In this document: positions 1-4,787 of the stretch, piece after piece | How the letters are laid out: every line of letters begins with the position of its first letter | Numbering within the stretch: position 1 is the first letter of the stretch | The notes under the pieces: generated by a model | Seen by the model: the letters and a program-made list of their open reading frames with translations, nothing else | What the model was told of the DNA's origin: nothing | The model's database searches: none | NCBI GenBank assembly: GCA_947475475.1 | Contig: CANJOG010000162.1 | Coordinates: forward strand, 1 to 5,394 | Direction: 5' to 3' | DNA length: 5,394 nt | DNA from: Acetobacteraceae bacterium | Lineage (GTDB): Bacteria > Pseudomonadota > Alphaproteobacteria > Acetobacterales > Acetobacteraceae | Made by a program: the position numbers and the translations under genes

Positions 1-542
1 AACGTCTGGCCAAGTTGGCTGGCGGTGTTGCCGTCATCCGCGTCGGCGGTGCGACTGAGGTTGAGGTGAAGGAGCGCAAGGATCGCGTTGACGATGCGCT
101 GCATGCGACGCGCGCTGCGGTTGAGGAAGGTATTGTTCCGGGTGGCGGTGTTGCCCTGGCGCGTGCCAGCCTCGTGCTTGCCAAGCTCAAGGTCGAGAAT
201 GACGATCAGCGTTTCGGCGTTGAGGTTGTCCGCAAGGCCCTGCAAGCACCGATGCGTCAGATTGCTGAAAATGCCGGCGAAGATGGCGCCGTCATCAACG
301 GCAAGACGATCGAGAAGGACGAGTATTCCTACGGCTTCGATGCCCAGTCCGGCGCGTTCAAGGACCTGGTCAAGGCCGGCATCATCGACCCGACCAAGGT
401 TGTGCGCACTGCCCTGCAGCATGCCGCTTCCATTGCCGGTCTGATGATCACCACCGAGGCGATGATTGCCGACAAGCCGCAGGACTCGGGCCATGGTCCG
501 AGCGGTGGCGGCGGCGGCGGCATGGGCGGGATGGATTACTGA
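1..542 (+). CDS. groEL: Chaperonin GroEL (Hsp60), C-terminal part, 5' truncated by the window
   Basis: This is the last 179 codons of the 60-kDa chaperonin, which forms the double-ring ATP-driven cytoplasmic folding cage with GroES. The reading frame is open from base 3 and ends at TGA 540-542. The visible part covers the end of the apical/intermediate region and the C-terminal equatorial domain. Hallmarks are AGGVAVIRVGGATEVE, DALHATRAAVEEGIVPGGGVAL (the GGG loop near the nucleotide site), DPTKVVRTALQHAASIAGLM and the disordered tail SGGGGGGMGGMDY, the Gly/Met tail that projects into the ring cavity. Length and spacing match E. coli GroEL without gaps. The stop is followed about 65 nt later by a strong terminator, so groEL is the last gene of its operon; groES and any CIRCE/sigma32 control would lie upstream, outside the window. 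Family assignment is certain. Whether this is the only groEL copy cannot be seen. Confidence 0.98.
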   Translation, partial: RLAKLAGGVAVIRVGGATEVEVKERKDRVDDALHATRAAVEEGIVPGGGVALARASLVLAKLKVENDDQRFGVEVVRKALQAPMRQIAENAGEDGAVINGKTIEKDEYSYGFDAQSGAFKDLVKAGIIDPTKVVRTALQHAASIAGLMITTEAMIADKPQDSGHGPSGGGGGGMGGMDY

Positions 543-606
543 TCGGGACTTCATTGGCGGTGTGGCCCGATGGGCCATGCCGCCAGACCGGCCAATTAAT
601 CGCATA

Positions 607-636
607 AAAAAGGGCACCCAGTTGGGTGCCCTTTTT
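607..636. terminator. Bidirectional intrinsic terminator between groEL and the TIGR02300 gene
   Basis: AAAAAGGGCACCCA (607-620) and TGGGTGCCCTTTTT (623-636) are perfect reverse complements, separated by GT. In RNA this gives a GC-rich stem, probably closed as ACCC-AGUU-GGGU, flanked by an A run on the 5' side and a T run on the 3' side. The same element therefore gives a stem plus U tract on either strand. It lies 64 nt after the groEL stop and 32 nt beyond the stop of the convergent - strand gene, so it most likely ends both transcripts. Confidence 0.93.
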
Positions 637-668
637 GTATCTCAGCCGAATTTCCCTAAACTTATGTC

Positions 669-1016
669 TCAGGAAAGCGGTGTGCCGTCTCCGGCAGATT
701 CGTCGGCTTCCTCCACATCGACATCAACCGCGTCGACATCGGCGTCCTCGTCGTCGTCCTCGGCCGCATCATCCTCCACGGTCTCGATCGCGCCTTCGTC
801 GTCAGCGACGGGCTTAGGAGCGGAAAACTGGAATTTCGGCTTGTGGTCTACGACACGACGTGACGAGAAGACGCGCACTACCGGCTTGACGATGGAATCG
901 CATTTCGGACAATGCGCGGGGCTTTTCTGCATGTCGTAGAAGCGTGTCGCACAGGTGAGGCATTGAAGCTTTGCGCCGAATTCGGGGTGGGCCAGCGCGG
1001 TTACCTGAAAAGCCAT
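669..1016 (-). CDS. TIGR02300 / FYDLN-acid family zinc-ribbon-like protein
   Basis: A 115-aa protein of unknown function, matching the small alphaproteobacterial TIGR02300 family (FYDLN_acid). The N-terminal half has two CxxC pairs, C19-L-T-C22 and C36-P-K-C39, bracketing the signature TRFYDMQKSPAHCPKC. The usual FYDLN core reads FYDMQ here. The four cysteines suggest a zinc ribbon. Residues 71-110 are an extremely acidic, probably disordered tail rich in Asp and Glu, as the family name implies; on the + strand it appears as a GTC/GTCC-rich low-complexity stretch. No signal peptide or membrane segment is seen. The ATG at 1014-1016 is preceded by AGGGA (1023-1027) at 7 nt. It is the last gene of a - strand run of small genes, 49 nt after the stop of the 49-aa gene, and ends at the terminator shared with groEL. 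The family call is firm; no biochemical role is known to me. Confidence 0.92.
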   Translation of the reverse strand: MAFQVTALAHPEFGAKLQCLTCATRFYDMQKSPAHCPKCDSIVKPVVRVFSSRRVVDHKPKFQFSAPKPVADDEGAIETVEDDAAEDDDEDADVDAVDVDVEEADESAGDGTPLS

Positions 1017-1065
1017 GATAAATCCCTGAAGATCGAAAAGTGTTTAGGCGCGGACAAAGACGCGA

Positions 1066-1215
1066 TTACGACTTGTTGCCCGAACCTGATGAGCCGGAGG
1101 AGGAAGGGGCCGGCTTGGGCTGACGCGGCAGGAAAGTGGGCGCCACGATCACAGTCTTTTTATCAGCCTTCGGCTTCTTGGCTTCGCGGCCGCCTTTGTC
1201 ACGATTTTTAGCCAT
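1066..1215 (-). CDS. Small Lys-rich basic protein, 49 aa, unknown function
   Basis: A 49-codon gene starting at ATG 1213-1215 and ending at TAA 1066-1068. A strong Shine-Dalgarno AGGAG (1223-1227) lies 7 nt before the ATG, the main evidence that it is real. The N-terminal 20 residues are highly charged (begins MAKNRDKGGRE, then KKPKADKK). A short hydrophobic stretch TVIVAPTFLP follows, then a Pro/Ser/Gly-rich tail ending SGSGNKS. There is no signal peptide, transmembrane segment or Cys. Composition suggests a cytoplasmic, possibly nucleic-acid-associated, mostly disordered protein, but that is inference from charge alone. Small 'MAKxxDKGGxxxKKPK' proteins occur as conserved hypotheticals in Proteobacteria as far as I recall. 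It sits between two other small - strand genes (85 nt and 49 nt gaps) and may be co-transcribed with the TIGR02300 gene. It is short enough to be missed by default gene-length cut-offs. Confidence 0.8.
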   Translation of the reverse strand: MAKNRDKGGREAKKPKADKKTVIVAPTFLPRQPKPAPSSSGSSGSGNKS

Positions 1216-1243
1216 GGTGAATCTCCTGGAATGGCATCACGAT

Positions 1244-1256
1244 CCGCAGTTTGCGG
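1244..1256. repeat. Short inverted repeat upstream of the 49-aa gene
   Basis: CCGCA-GTT-TGCGG is a perfect 5-bp inverted repeat with a 3-nt loop. It lies in the 85-nt gap upstream (- strand sense) of the 49-aa gene, about 29 nt before its ATG. It could be a leader hairpin or an operator half-site pair. It is too short to assign a role and may be chance in GC-rich DNA. Confidence 0.3.
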
Positions 1257-1300
1257 TGTAACACGGTTGCATTGCGGCACGAATGGGTTCGGGCTGGGCG

Positions 1301-1504
1301 TTAGAAGCAATATTTGCCGGTCTGCGGCTTGTTACCTTTGGGATGCGACATCTGGCGCATCCGCTTGGTCTGCTCGATCCAGGCAGTCGCCTCATGTTCG
1401 CTGCCGAAACCGGTCACGGCCTTCGCACCACCGCCACTATCCATGATGACGTGGAAGGTGCGGTCCTGTTTGGCGATTATCGAATAGGTTGTGTTGCTGC
1501 TCAT
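1301..1504 (-). CDS. Small conserved-type hypothetical protein, 67 aa
   Basis: A 67-aa protein from ATG 1502-1504 to TAA 1301-1303. The core reads TYSIIAKQDRTFHVIMDSGGG then AVTGFGSEHEATAWIEQTKRM. That is a short beta-strand-rich start (an input of the form 'Y-x-I-x-x-x-x-D-x-x-F-x-V'), then TGFxSExEAxAWIE, a helix-forming segment seen in many small alphaproteobacterial hypothetical proteins of 55-70 aa. The tail is basic (PKGNKPQTGKYCF). No catalytic motif, signal peptide or membrane helix is visible. No alternative ATG/GTG/TTG lies in frame just upstream. The Shine-Dalgarno is poor: the nearest purine-rich stretch, GGAAAG (1521-1526), is 16 nt away, so translation may be weak or coupled. 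It is 56 nt downstream of the 81-aa gene on the same strand. Coding status is supported by the family-like pattern; function is unknown. Confidence 0.75.
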   Translation of the reverse strand: MSSNTTYSIIAKQDRTFHVIMDSGGGAKAVTGFGSEHEATAWIEQTKRMRQMSHPKGNKPQTGKYCF

Positions 1505-1560
1505 GAGTGTTTGTTCGATTCTTTCCAGTGGATGACACGCCAGGCGCTATGGCGAGGCGA

Positions 1561-1806
1561 TCAGCTCTCGTCGAATGGCGCGGGCAATTTGCCCGCCTTG
1601 AACAGGATATCCGGCTCGTCATACTCGCCGAGTTCGGCGTCGCCGGACGTTGCATAGGCGACAACGCCGAGTTTCGTCGCGGCCAGGTTTGTTGCGGAAT
1701 TGCGCGCGCGTTCCGACGTCTTGAAAATCAGAGGTGGCTCGGCGATCAGGCGCCCGCCCTTCCCCGCACGGAAGGACTGCACCAGATAATGCGTCTCATG
1801 CGCCAC
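1561..1806 (-). CDS. Small hypothetical protein, 81 aa, GTG start
   Basis: An 81-aa protein from GTG 1804-1806 to TGA 1561-1563. It begins (M)AHETHYLVQSFRAGKGG, continues FKTSERARNSATNLAATK and LGVVAYATSGDAELGEYDEP, and ends DILFKAGKLPAPFDES. The arrangement beta strand, helix ('SERAR..A..LA'), beta strand ('LGVVAYATSGD') with 'ILFKAGKLP' at the end looks like a compact alpha/beta fold known to me only as an alphaproteobacterial hypothetical. The GTG start is chosen for three reasons: there is no in-frame ATG near the N-terminus, AGGA (1817-1820) lies 10 nt upstream, and the preceding gene's TAG (1813-1815) ends 6 nt before it. The ribosome binding site overlaps the end of the upstream gene, so the two are very likely one operon with translational coupling. 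No enzymatic residues can be named. Confidence 0.82.
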   Translation of the reverse strand: MAHETHYLVQSFRAGKGGRLIAEPPLIFKTSERARNSATNLAATKLGVVAYATSGDAELGEYDEPDILFKAGKLPAPFDES

Positions 1807-1812
1807 GCGTTG

Positions 1813-2016
1813 CTATTCCTGCGGCTTGGCGAGTGCAGCCCGTTCTGCCGCCTCGACGGCTTCGGCGGTCACTTCGGCGGAGATCCGCTCAAGCATGCTT
1901 TCCAGGCCACGTCCTGTTGTAGTGCTCAACTCCTCCGCCGCGCGGCGCATCGCCTCGCGGCGGATAAGCCGGTTGGTCATGGCGTCGAATGCGGGATCCG
2001 GTTTGTCCAAGTCCAT
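1813..2016 (-). CDS. Small helical hypothetical protein, about 67 aa, start uncertain
   Basis: A - strand frame ending at TAG 1813-1815. From ATG 2014-2016 it gives 67 aa starting MDLDKPDPAFDAMTNRL and ending AALAKPQE. It is almost entirely predicted helix: Arg-rich RLIRREAMRRAAEEL, then the amphipathic LESMLERISAEVTAEAVEAA. No membrane segment or known motif is seen. The start was chosen because GGAG (2026-2029) stands 9 nt before ATG 2016. Other in-frame starts are ATG 2031, ATG 2049 and TTG 2055, none with a good Shine-Dalgarno. The frame stays open up to TGA 2134-2136 without a further start, and the extra codons read PLIDCDAALLGMG, which looks coding-like. The gene may therefore be the shortened 3' part of a longer one. 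It is first in the run of small - strand genes and overlaps the binding site of the next. Function unknown. Confidence 0.6.
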   Translation of the reverse strand: MDLDKPDPAFDAMTNRLIRREAMRRAAEELSTTTGRGLESMLERISAEVTAEAVEAAERAALAKPQE

Positions 2017-2472
2017 GCCAAGCAACTCCATTCGGCGTCTCAGGCCCATGCCCAAGAGCGCGGCGTCGCAGTCGATGAGCGGAAGCGGTCGGCGTGAGAG
2101 GGAGCGTTGCGGTCTGCGCCCTGCGGCGCGCCCTCACGAAGGCGCGTTGCCTGATGCGGCATCCAGCGGGCGCTCGCGCATCCGCCGGCAGAACGAGATA
2201 TGCCTATGCGGGGGGATATGGGCCGAAAGGTCGAAAATTGCAAGGTAAACAGCGGAATTGCGCCAATCGCCGGATAATTTTCGGAGAATTCGGCGATGAT
2301 TGCTGCAATCCGGCGGCAACCCTTCTACCTTGGGCCATTGCCGCTCGCGTATCATACCCACCTATCGTCGATCACTCTCTCCGCCCCGGCCCTGCGCCGG
2401 GTGAATTCCGGCTTGACGCCGCACCTGACCGTCAATGGCGACGGAGCCCAAATATCAAAAGGATGACATCTG
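2017..2472. other. Intergenic region without a convincing gene
   Basis: These 456 nt separate the divergent small-gene cluster and the transglutaminase-like gene. The frames open here have no ribosome binding sites, Arg/Ser/Pro-rich shadow-like composition and no family resemblance. An open extension of the - strand small gene covers 2017-2133. The stretch 2220-2350 is AT-richer than its surroundings, fitting a promoter region. A -10-like TATCAT lies at 2350-2355 (+ strand) without a good -35. On the - strand TTGCAA-17-CATATC around 2210-2240 is a weak promoter-like pair. A 6-bp hairpin occurs at 2385-2401. None of these is strong enough to call. Confidence 0.5.
2385..2401. repeat. GC-rich hairpin in the leader of the transglutaminase-like gene
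   Basis: CCCGGC-CCTGC-GCCGGG forms a perfect 6-bp stem with a 5-nt loop, about 71 nt upstream of the ATG at 2473. There is no T run after it, so it is not a standard intrinsic terminator. It could be a leader structure or chance in a GC-rich stretch. Confidence 0.3.
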
Positions 2473-3291
2473 ATGAGGCTCCGCCTCGGCTGCGCATTGA
2501 GCTACGATATTCCGAATCCCACACCGATGATCGCCATGCTGAATGTGCATTATTCACATTCGGCGAATCTGGAGCGGCCGGATCAGATCACTTGTTTCCC
2601 GGCCGTGCCGCTGGAAAGCTATCGCGACCTGTACGGCAATTGGTGCACGCGGCTGGTCGCTCCGGCCGGCAAATTCACCATTGGCAATGACTGCGTCTTA
2701 AGGATGGACCAGAATTCCGATCCGGTTGGTCACGGCGCATTTCAGAGCCCGGTCGAGTTGCTTCCGTCCGAGACGCTGATCTTCCTGTTGGCCAGCCGCT
2801 ATTGCGAGACCGACGCTCTGACAGAGCAGGCTTGGCGGATGTTCGGCAATACACCGCTCGGCTGGGCGCGCGTCCAGGCTATTGTCGATTTCGTACACCA
2901 GCACATCCAGTTCGGCTACGAACATTCCCGCCCGACGCGCACGGCGGCGGAGGCCATGGCGGAGCGGCGCGGCGTCTGCCGGGATTTCGCTCATCTGGCA
3001 ATCGCGCTGTGCCGGGCCATGAACATCCCGGCGCGCTATTGCACCGGCTATATCAGCGATGTCGGCCTGCCGCCGCCTTATGCGCCGCAGGACTTCGCCG
3101 CCTGGATGGAGGTGTTCCTCGGCGGGCAATGGTGGACCTTCGATCCGCGCAATAACGCACTGCGCTATGGCCGCGTGCTGATCGCGCGTGGCCGTGATGC
3201 CGCCGATGTGCCGCTGACCATGACATTCGGGCCGAATCTGCTGTCAGGCTTTACCGTCTGGGCCGATGAGGTGGCCGAGGGGGGCGTTTAG
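2473..3291 (+). CDS. Transglutaminase-like (papain-fold) family protein, catalytic His apparently absent
   Basis: A 272-aa protein; start ATG 2473 has AAGGA (2459-2463) at 9 nt, and TAG at 3289-3291 ends it. Residues 1-110 form a beta-rich N-terminal region starting MRLRLGCALSYDIPNPTPMIAM. Residues about 125-226 are the transglutaminase core. The Cys motif is ERRGVCRDFAHLAIALCRA (C169) followed by NIPARYCTGYI; the distal block is DFAAWMEVFLGGQWWTFDPRNN (W211, D224). A C-terminal segment ARGRDAADVPLTMTFGPN follows, typical of the bacterial/archaeal transglutaminase-like proteins. In the canonical Cys-His-Asp triad the block reads D-x-H-A-W; here it reads D-F-A-A-W, with Ala209 where His is expected. 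Activity may be lost, changed or use another His. No signal peptide is seen, so it is probably cytoplasmic. Family members are variously linked to peptidase or crosslinking activity, none proven here. It is convergent with the P450 gene, 19 nt apart, with no evident partner. Confidence 0.93.
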   Translation: MRLRLGCALSYDIPNPTPMIAMLNVHYSHSANLERPDQITCFPAVPLESYRDLYGNWCTRLVAPAGKFTIGNDCVLRMDQNSDPVGHGAFQSPVELLPSETLIFLLASRYCETDALTEQAWRMFGNTPLGWARVQAIVDFVHQHIQFGYEHSRPTRTAAEAMAERRGVCRDFAHLAIALCRAMNIPARYCTGYISDVGLPPPYAPQDFAAWMEVFLGGQWWTFDPRNNALRYGRVLIARGRDAADVPLTMTFGPNLLSGFTVWADEVAEGGV

Positions 3292-3310
3292 CCTCCCCCC
3301 ACGCCTCTGT

Positions 3311-4516
3311 TCAGTGGGCCTGGGTCTTCCATTCCAGCGGCAGGGTCAGTGGCGTCCAGACCACGCCGCCGCTGGTGCGGCCATCCCAATCGCCGGCGAC
3401 CTTGAAGGCCGGAATCCGCTTCGTCCACTCCTCCAGGAAGACGCGGATTTCGACGCGCGCCAGATGCGAGCCGATGCAGCGATGCGGGCCGCCGCCAAAG
3501 GCCAGATGCGGGCTAGTCTCGCGGCGGAAATCCACCGCGGCCGGGCGGTCCACGATGCGCTCATCGAGGCCCCAGAGCTGCGGCAGCATGTGCAGCCGGT
3601 CGTATTTCTTAAAGGCGATGCCGAGAAACTCGTTGTCATGCGTGACACCGCGCTGCATCGAGGCGACGCCATGCACGCGCATGAGTTCCTCCACCGCTGC
3701 CGGGAGAAGTGATGGGTCTTCGATCAGCTCGCGATACTGGCCCTGGTTGCGGCCCAGATGCAGCATGATGAAGGACAGCATCGAGGCGACGGTATCGAGC
3801 CCGCCAAGCATGAGCAGCAATCCCATGCCGAGCAATTCCTCGTCATTGAGCTTGCGGCCCTGGAATTCGGCGGCCAGCACGCGGCTCATCAGGTCAGTGC
3901 CTGGTTTGCGGCGGCGTTCCTCGAAAGCGCGCATGACGTAGCGGCCGAGTTCGGCGCTGGCCTCATTGCGGCCTTCGCGCGTCGGGTGGCGGACGCCGAG
4001 TTCGGCGTATTCGAGCAGATAGTCACGATCGGAGAGCGGTGCGCCGACCATGCCGAGGAAGATATTCACCGGAAAGCGCTTGGCGATGTCGGCGACGAAT
4101 TCGGTCTGGCCCTTTGCGAGCACATCCTCGATGAGGGCAACTGCCATTTCGCGGATGCCGGCTTCCATCGCATTGACCGCGCCGGGGGTGAAGGCCGGGT
4201 TGATGATGCGGCGATACTCGGTGTGGTCCGGCGGATCGGACAGGTTGGGCAGCGTCGCCGGCTTGCGCAAGGTGCTGCAAAATTCCGGCGTGTTGGAAAA
4301 GATGTCGTGCCGGCGCAGGATTTCCAGCGCCTCGACAGCGCCGACGATCACCCAATGCCCGCCATTACGCGGAGAGAAAAACACGCGCGGCGCGTCCTTG
4401 TGCAGGCGCATGGCCGAGCGATGCGGTTCGTGATGCAGTTCGGGCGCGGCGAAGACGTCGAAATCATAGACCAGGCTGGCCGGCACATGGTCGGGAATCG
4501 GGCTCAGCTCGGTCAT
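3311..4516 (-). CDS. Cytochrome P450, soluble bacterial class I, P450cam (CYP101)-like
   Basis: A complete 401-aa haem-thiolate monooxygenase, expected to insert one oxygen atom from O2 into an organic substrate using electrons from a ferredoxin and ferredoxin reductase. All signature parts are present: GGHWVI (52-57); C-helix DPPDHTEYRR (94-103), whose His/Arg usually bind a haem propionate; I-helix LMLGGLDTVAS (235-245) with acid-alcohol pair D241-T242; ExxR as E277-L-M-R280; and haem loop FGGGPHRCIGSHLAR with Cys347 as axial ligand. GGHW, GGLDTV-xxxLSF and the GLDER-xxxxPxxVDF block closely resemble Pseudomonas P450cam, so CYP101-related is a reasonable inference. A terpenoid or other small hydrophobic substrate is possible but unproven. 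It lacks an N-terminal membrane anchor, so is cytosolic. ATG 4514-4516 has GGGAG (4526-4530) 9 nt upstream and a promoter at 4565-4593. No redox partner gene is in the window, so electrons must come from elsewhere. Confidence 0.97.
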   Translation of the reverse strand: MTELSPIPDHVPASLVYDFDVFAAPELHHEPHRSAMRLHKDAPRVFFSPRNGGHWVIVGAVEALEILRRHDIFSNTPEFCSTLRKPATLPNLSDPPDHTEYRRIINPAFTPGAVNAMEAGIREMAVALIEDVLAKGQTEFVADIAKRFPVNIFLGMVGAPLSDRDYLLEYAELGVRHPTREGRNEASAELGRYVMRAFEERRRKPGTDLMSRVLAAEFQGRKLNDEELLGMGLLLMLGGLDTVASMLSFIMLHLGRNQGQYRELIEDPSLLPAAVEELMRVHGVASMQRGVTHDNEFLGIAFKKYDRLHMLPQLWGLDERIVDRPAAVDFRRETSPHLAFGGGPHRCIGSHLARVEIRVFLEEWTKRIPAFKVAGDWDGRTSGGVVWTPLTLPLEWKTQAH

Positions 4517-4539
4517 GGCGTTTGGCTCCCAATCATGGC

Positions 4540-4561
4540 GCCCAAGATGGGCTTGTTGGGC
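4540..4561. repeat. Inverted repeat at the predicted P450 transcription start
   Basis: GCCCAA (4540-4545) and TTGGGC (4556-4561) are perfect inverted repeats 10 nt apart. Inside, GCCCA (4540-4544) can also pair with TGGGC (4548-4552). The element lies just downstream of the predicted -10 (4565-4570) of the P450 promoter, where a repressor operator is often found. The half-sites are short and no regulator gene is adjacent, so operator function is only a possibility; a leader hairpin is the alternative. Confidence 0.35.
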
Positions 4562-4564
4562 CGG

Positions 4565-4593
4565 ATTTGACGCCTCGGGGGGCGATTGGTCAA
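4565..4593 (-). promoter_or_regulatory. Putative sigma70-type promoter of the P450 gene
   Basis: On the - strand TTGACC (4588-4593) matches the -35 consensus at 5 of 6 bases. TCAAAT (4565-4570) matches the -10 at 4 of 6. The spacer is exactly 17 nt (4571-4587). Transcription would start near 4558, giving a leader of about 40 nt that contains the inverted repeat and the GGGAG ribosome binding site. It is the best promoter-like pair I found in the window. Confidence 0.5.
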
Positions 4594-4610
4594 CCTGACT
4601 GTCCCGTCGG

Positions 4611-4638
4611 TTGAAGGGGCACGCACCCGGACTGGAAT
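4611..4638 (+). promoter_or_regulatory. Weak candidate promoter for selC
   Basis: TTGAAG (4611-4616) and TGGAAT (4633-4638) each match the sigma70 boxes at 4 of 6 bases, with a 16-nt spacer. The predicted start near 4645 would give a 5' leader of nearly 50 nt before the mature tRNA at 4693. The match is weak and other placements are possible. Confidence 0.22.
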
Positions 4639-4692
4639 GTTGGACTAGACCGGGCGGCTATGAGACGCCATGCTCCCGCTCTGCGTCGGCGA

Positions 4693-4787
4693 GGAAGGAA
4701 CACGCTCCCGGTGGGGCGGCTGGTCTTCAAAACCAGTGAGGGCTGCAAGCAGCTCACGGTGGGTTCGACTCCCATTTCCTTCCGCCA
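4693..4787 (+). tRNA. selC: tRNA-Sec (selenocysteine tRNA, anticodon UCA)
   Basis: A 95-nt tRNA including an encoded CCA. The acceptor is 8 bp, GGAAGGAA (4693-4700) with TTCCTTCC (4776-4783), followed by G and CCA. The D stem is 6 bp, CGCTCC (4703-4708) with GGGGCG (4713-4718), around a 4-nt loop CGGT. The anticodon stem CTGGT/ACCAG (4720-4724/4732-4736) holds loop CTTCAAA with anticodon TCA at 4727-4729, which reads UGA. A long variable arm (about 4737-4756) pairs TGA/TCA and GCTGC/GCAGC. The T arm is GTGGG-TTCGACT-CCCAT. The 8+5 acceptor/T-stem stack, 6-bp D stem, long extra arm and TTCGACT loop are specific to bacterial tRNA-Sec and align closely with E. coli selC. It is charged with Ser, converted to Sec by SelA using selenophosphate from SelD, and delivered by SelB to UGA codons with a SECIS element. 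No selA, selB, selD or selenoprotein gene is visible in the window. Confidence 0.97.

Noticed and set aside
466..939. 157-aa + strand Ser-rich open frame
   Set aside because: It spans the end of groEL, the terminator and the antisense of the acidic tail; the Ser/Thr runs are just the complement of Asp/Glu codons.
1507..2097. 196-aa + strand open frame opposite the 81-aa and 67-aa small genes
   Set aside because: It is the complement of two - strand genes that have coupled spacing and a ribosome site; the + frame is rich in Arg, Cys and His as typical of shadows.
2134..2361. 75-aa - strand open frame in the gap between the small cluster and the transglutaminase gene
   Set aside because: No ribosome site, no family pattern, and an odd mix of Arg, His, Pro and Cys; I could not support it as a gene.
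2094..2690. 198-aa + strand open frame across the intergenic region into the transglutaminase gene
   Set aside because: It overlaps the N-terminus of the transglutaminase-like gene in another frame, has Arg/Pro/Ser-rich shadow composition and no ribosome site.
3277..3307. G-run and C-run between the convergent transglutaminase and P450 genes as a terminator
   Set aside because: GGGGGG and CCCCCC could pair, but there is no T tract on either strand and several competing foldings, so I could not support a terminator call.
3758..4570. 270-aa + strand open frame covering most of the P450 region
   Set aside because: It is the antisense shadow of the P450 gene, which has every family motif; the shadow has no recognisable domain, only the periodic codon bias of GC-rich DNA.
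4693..4787. selC as an attachment site of an integrated element
   Set aside because: tRNA-Sec genes are known integration targets, but no integrase gene and no full copy of the tRNA 3' end is seen; the repeats copy only the last few bases.
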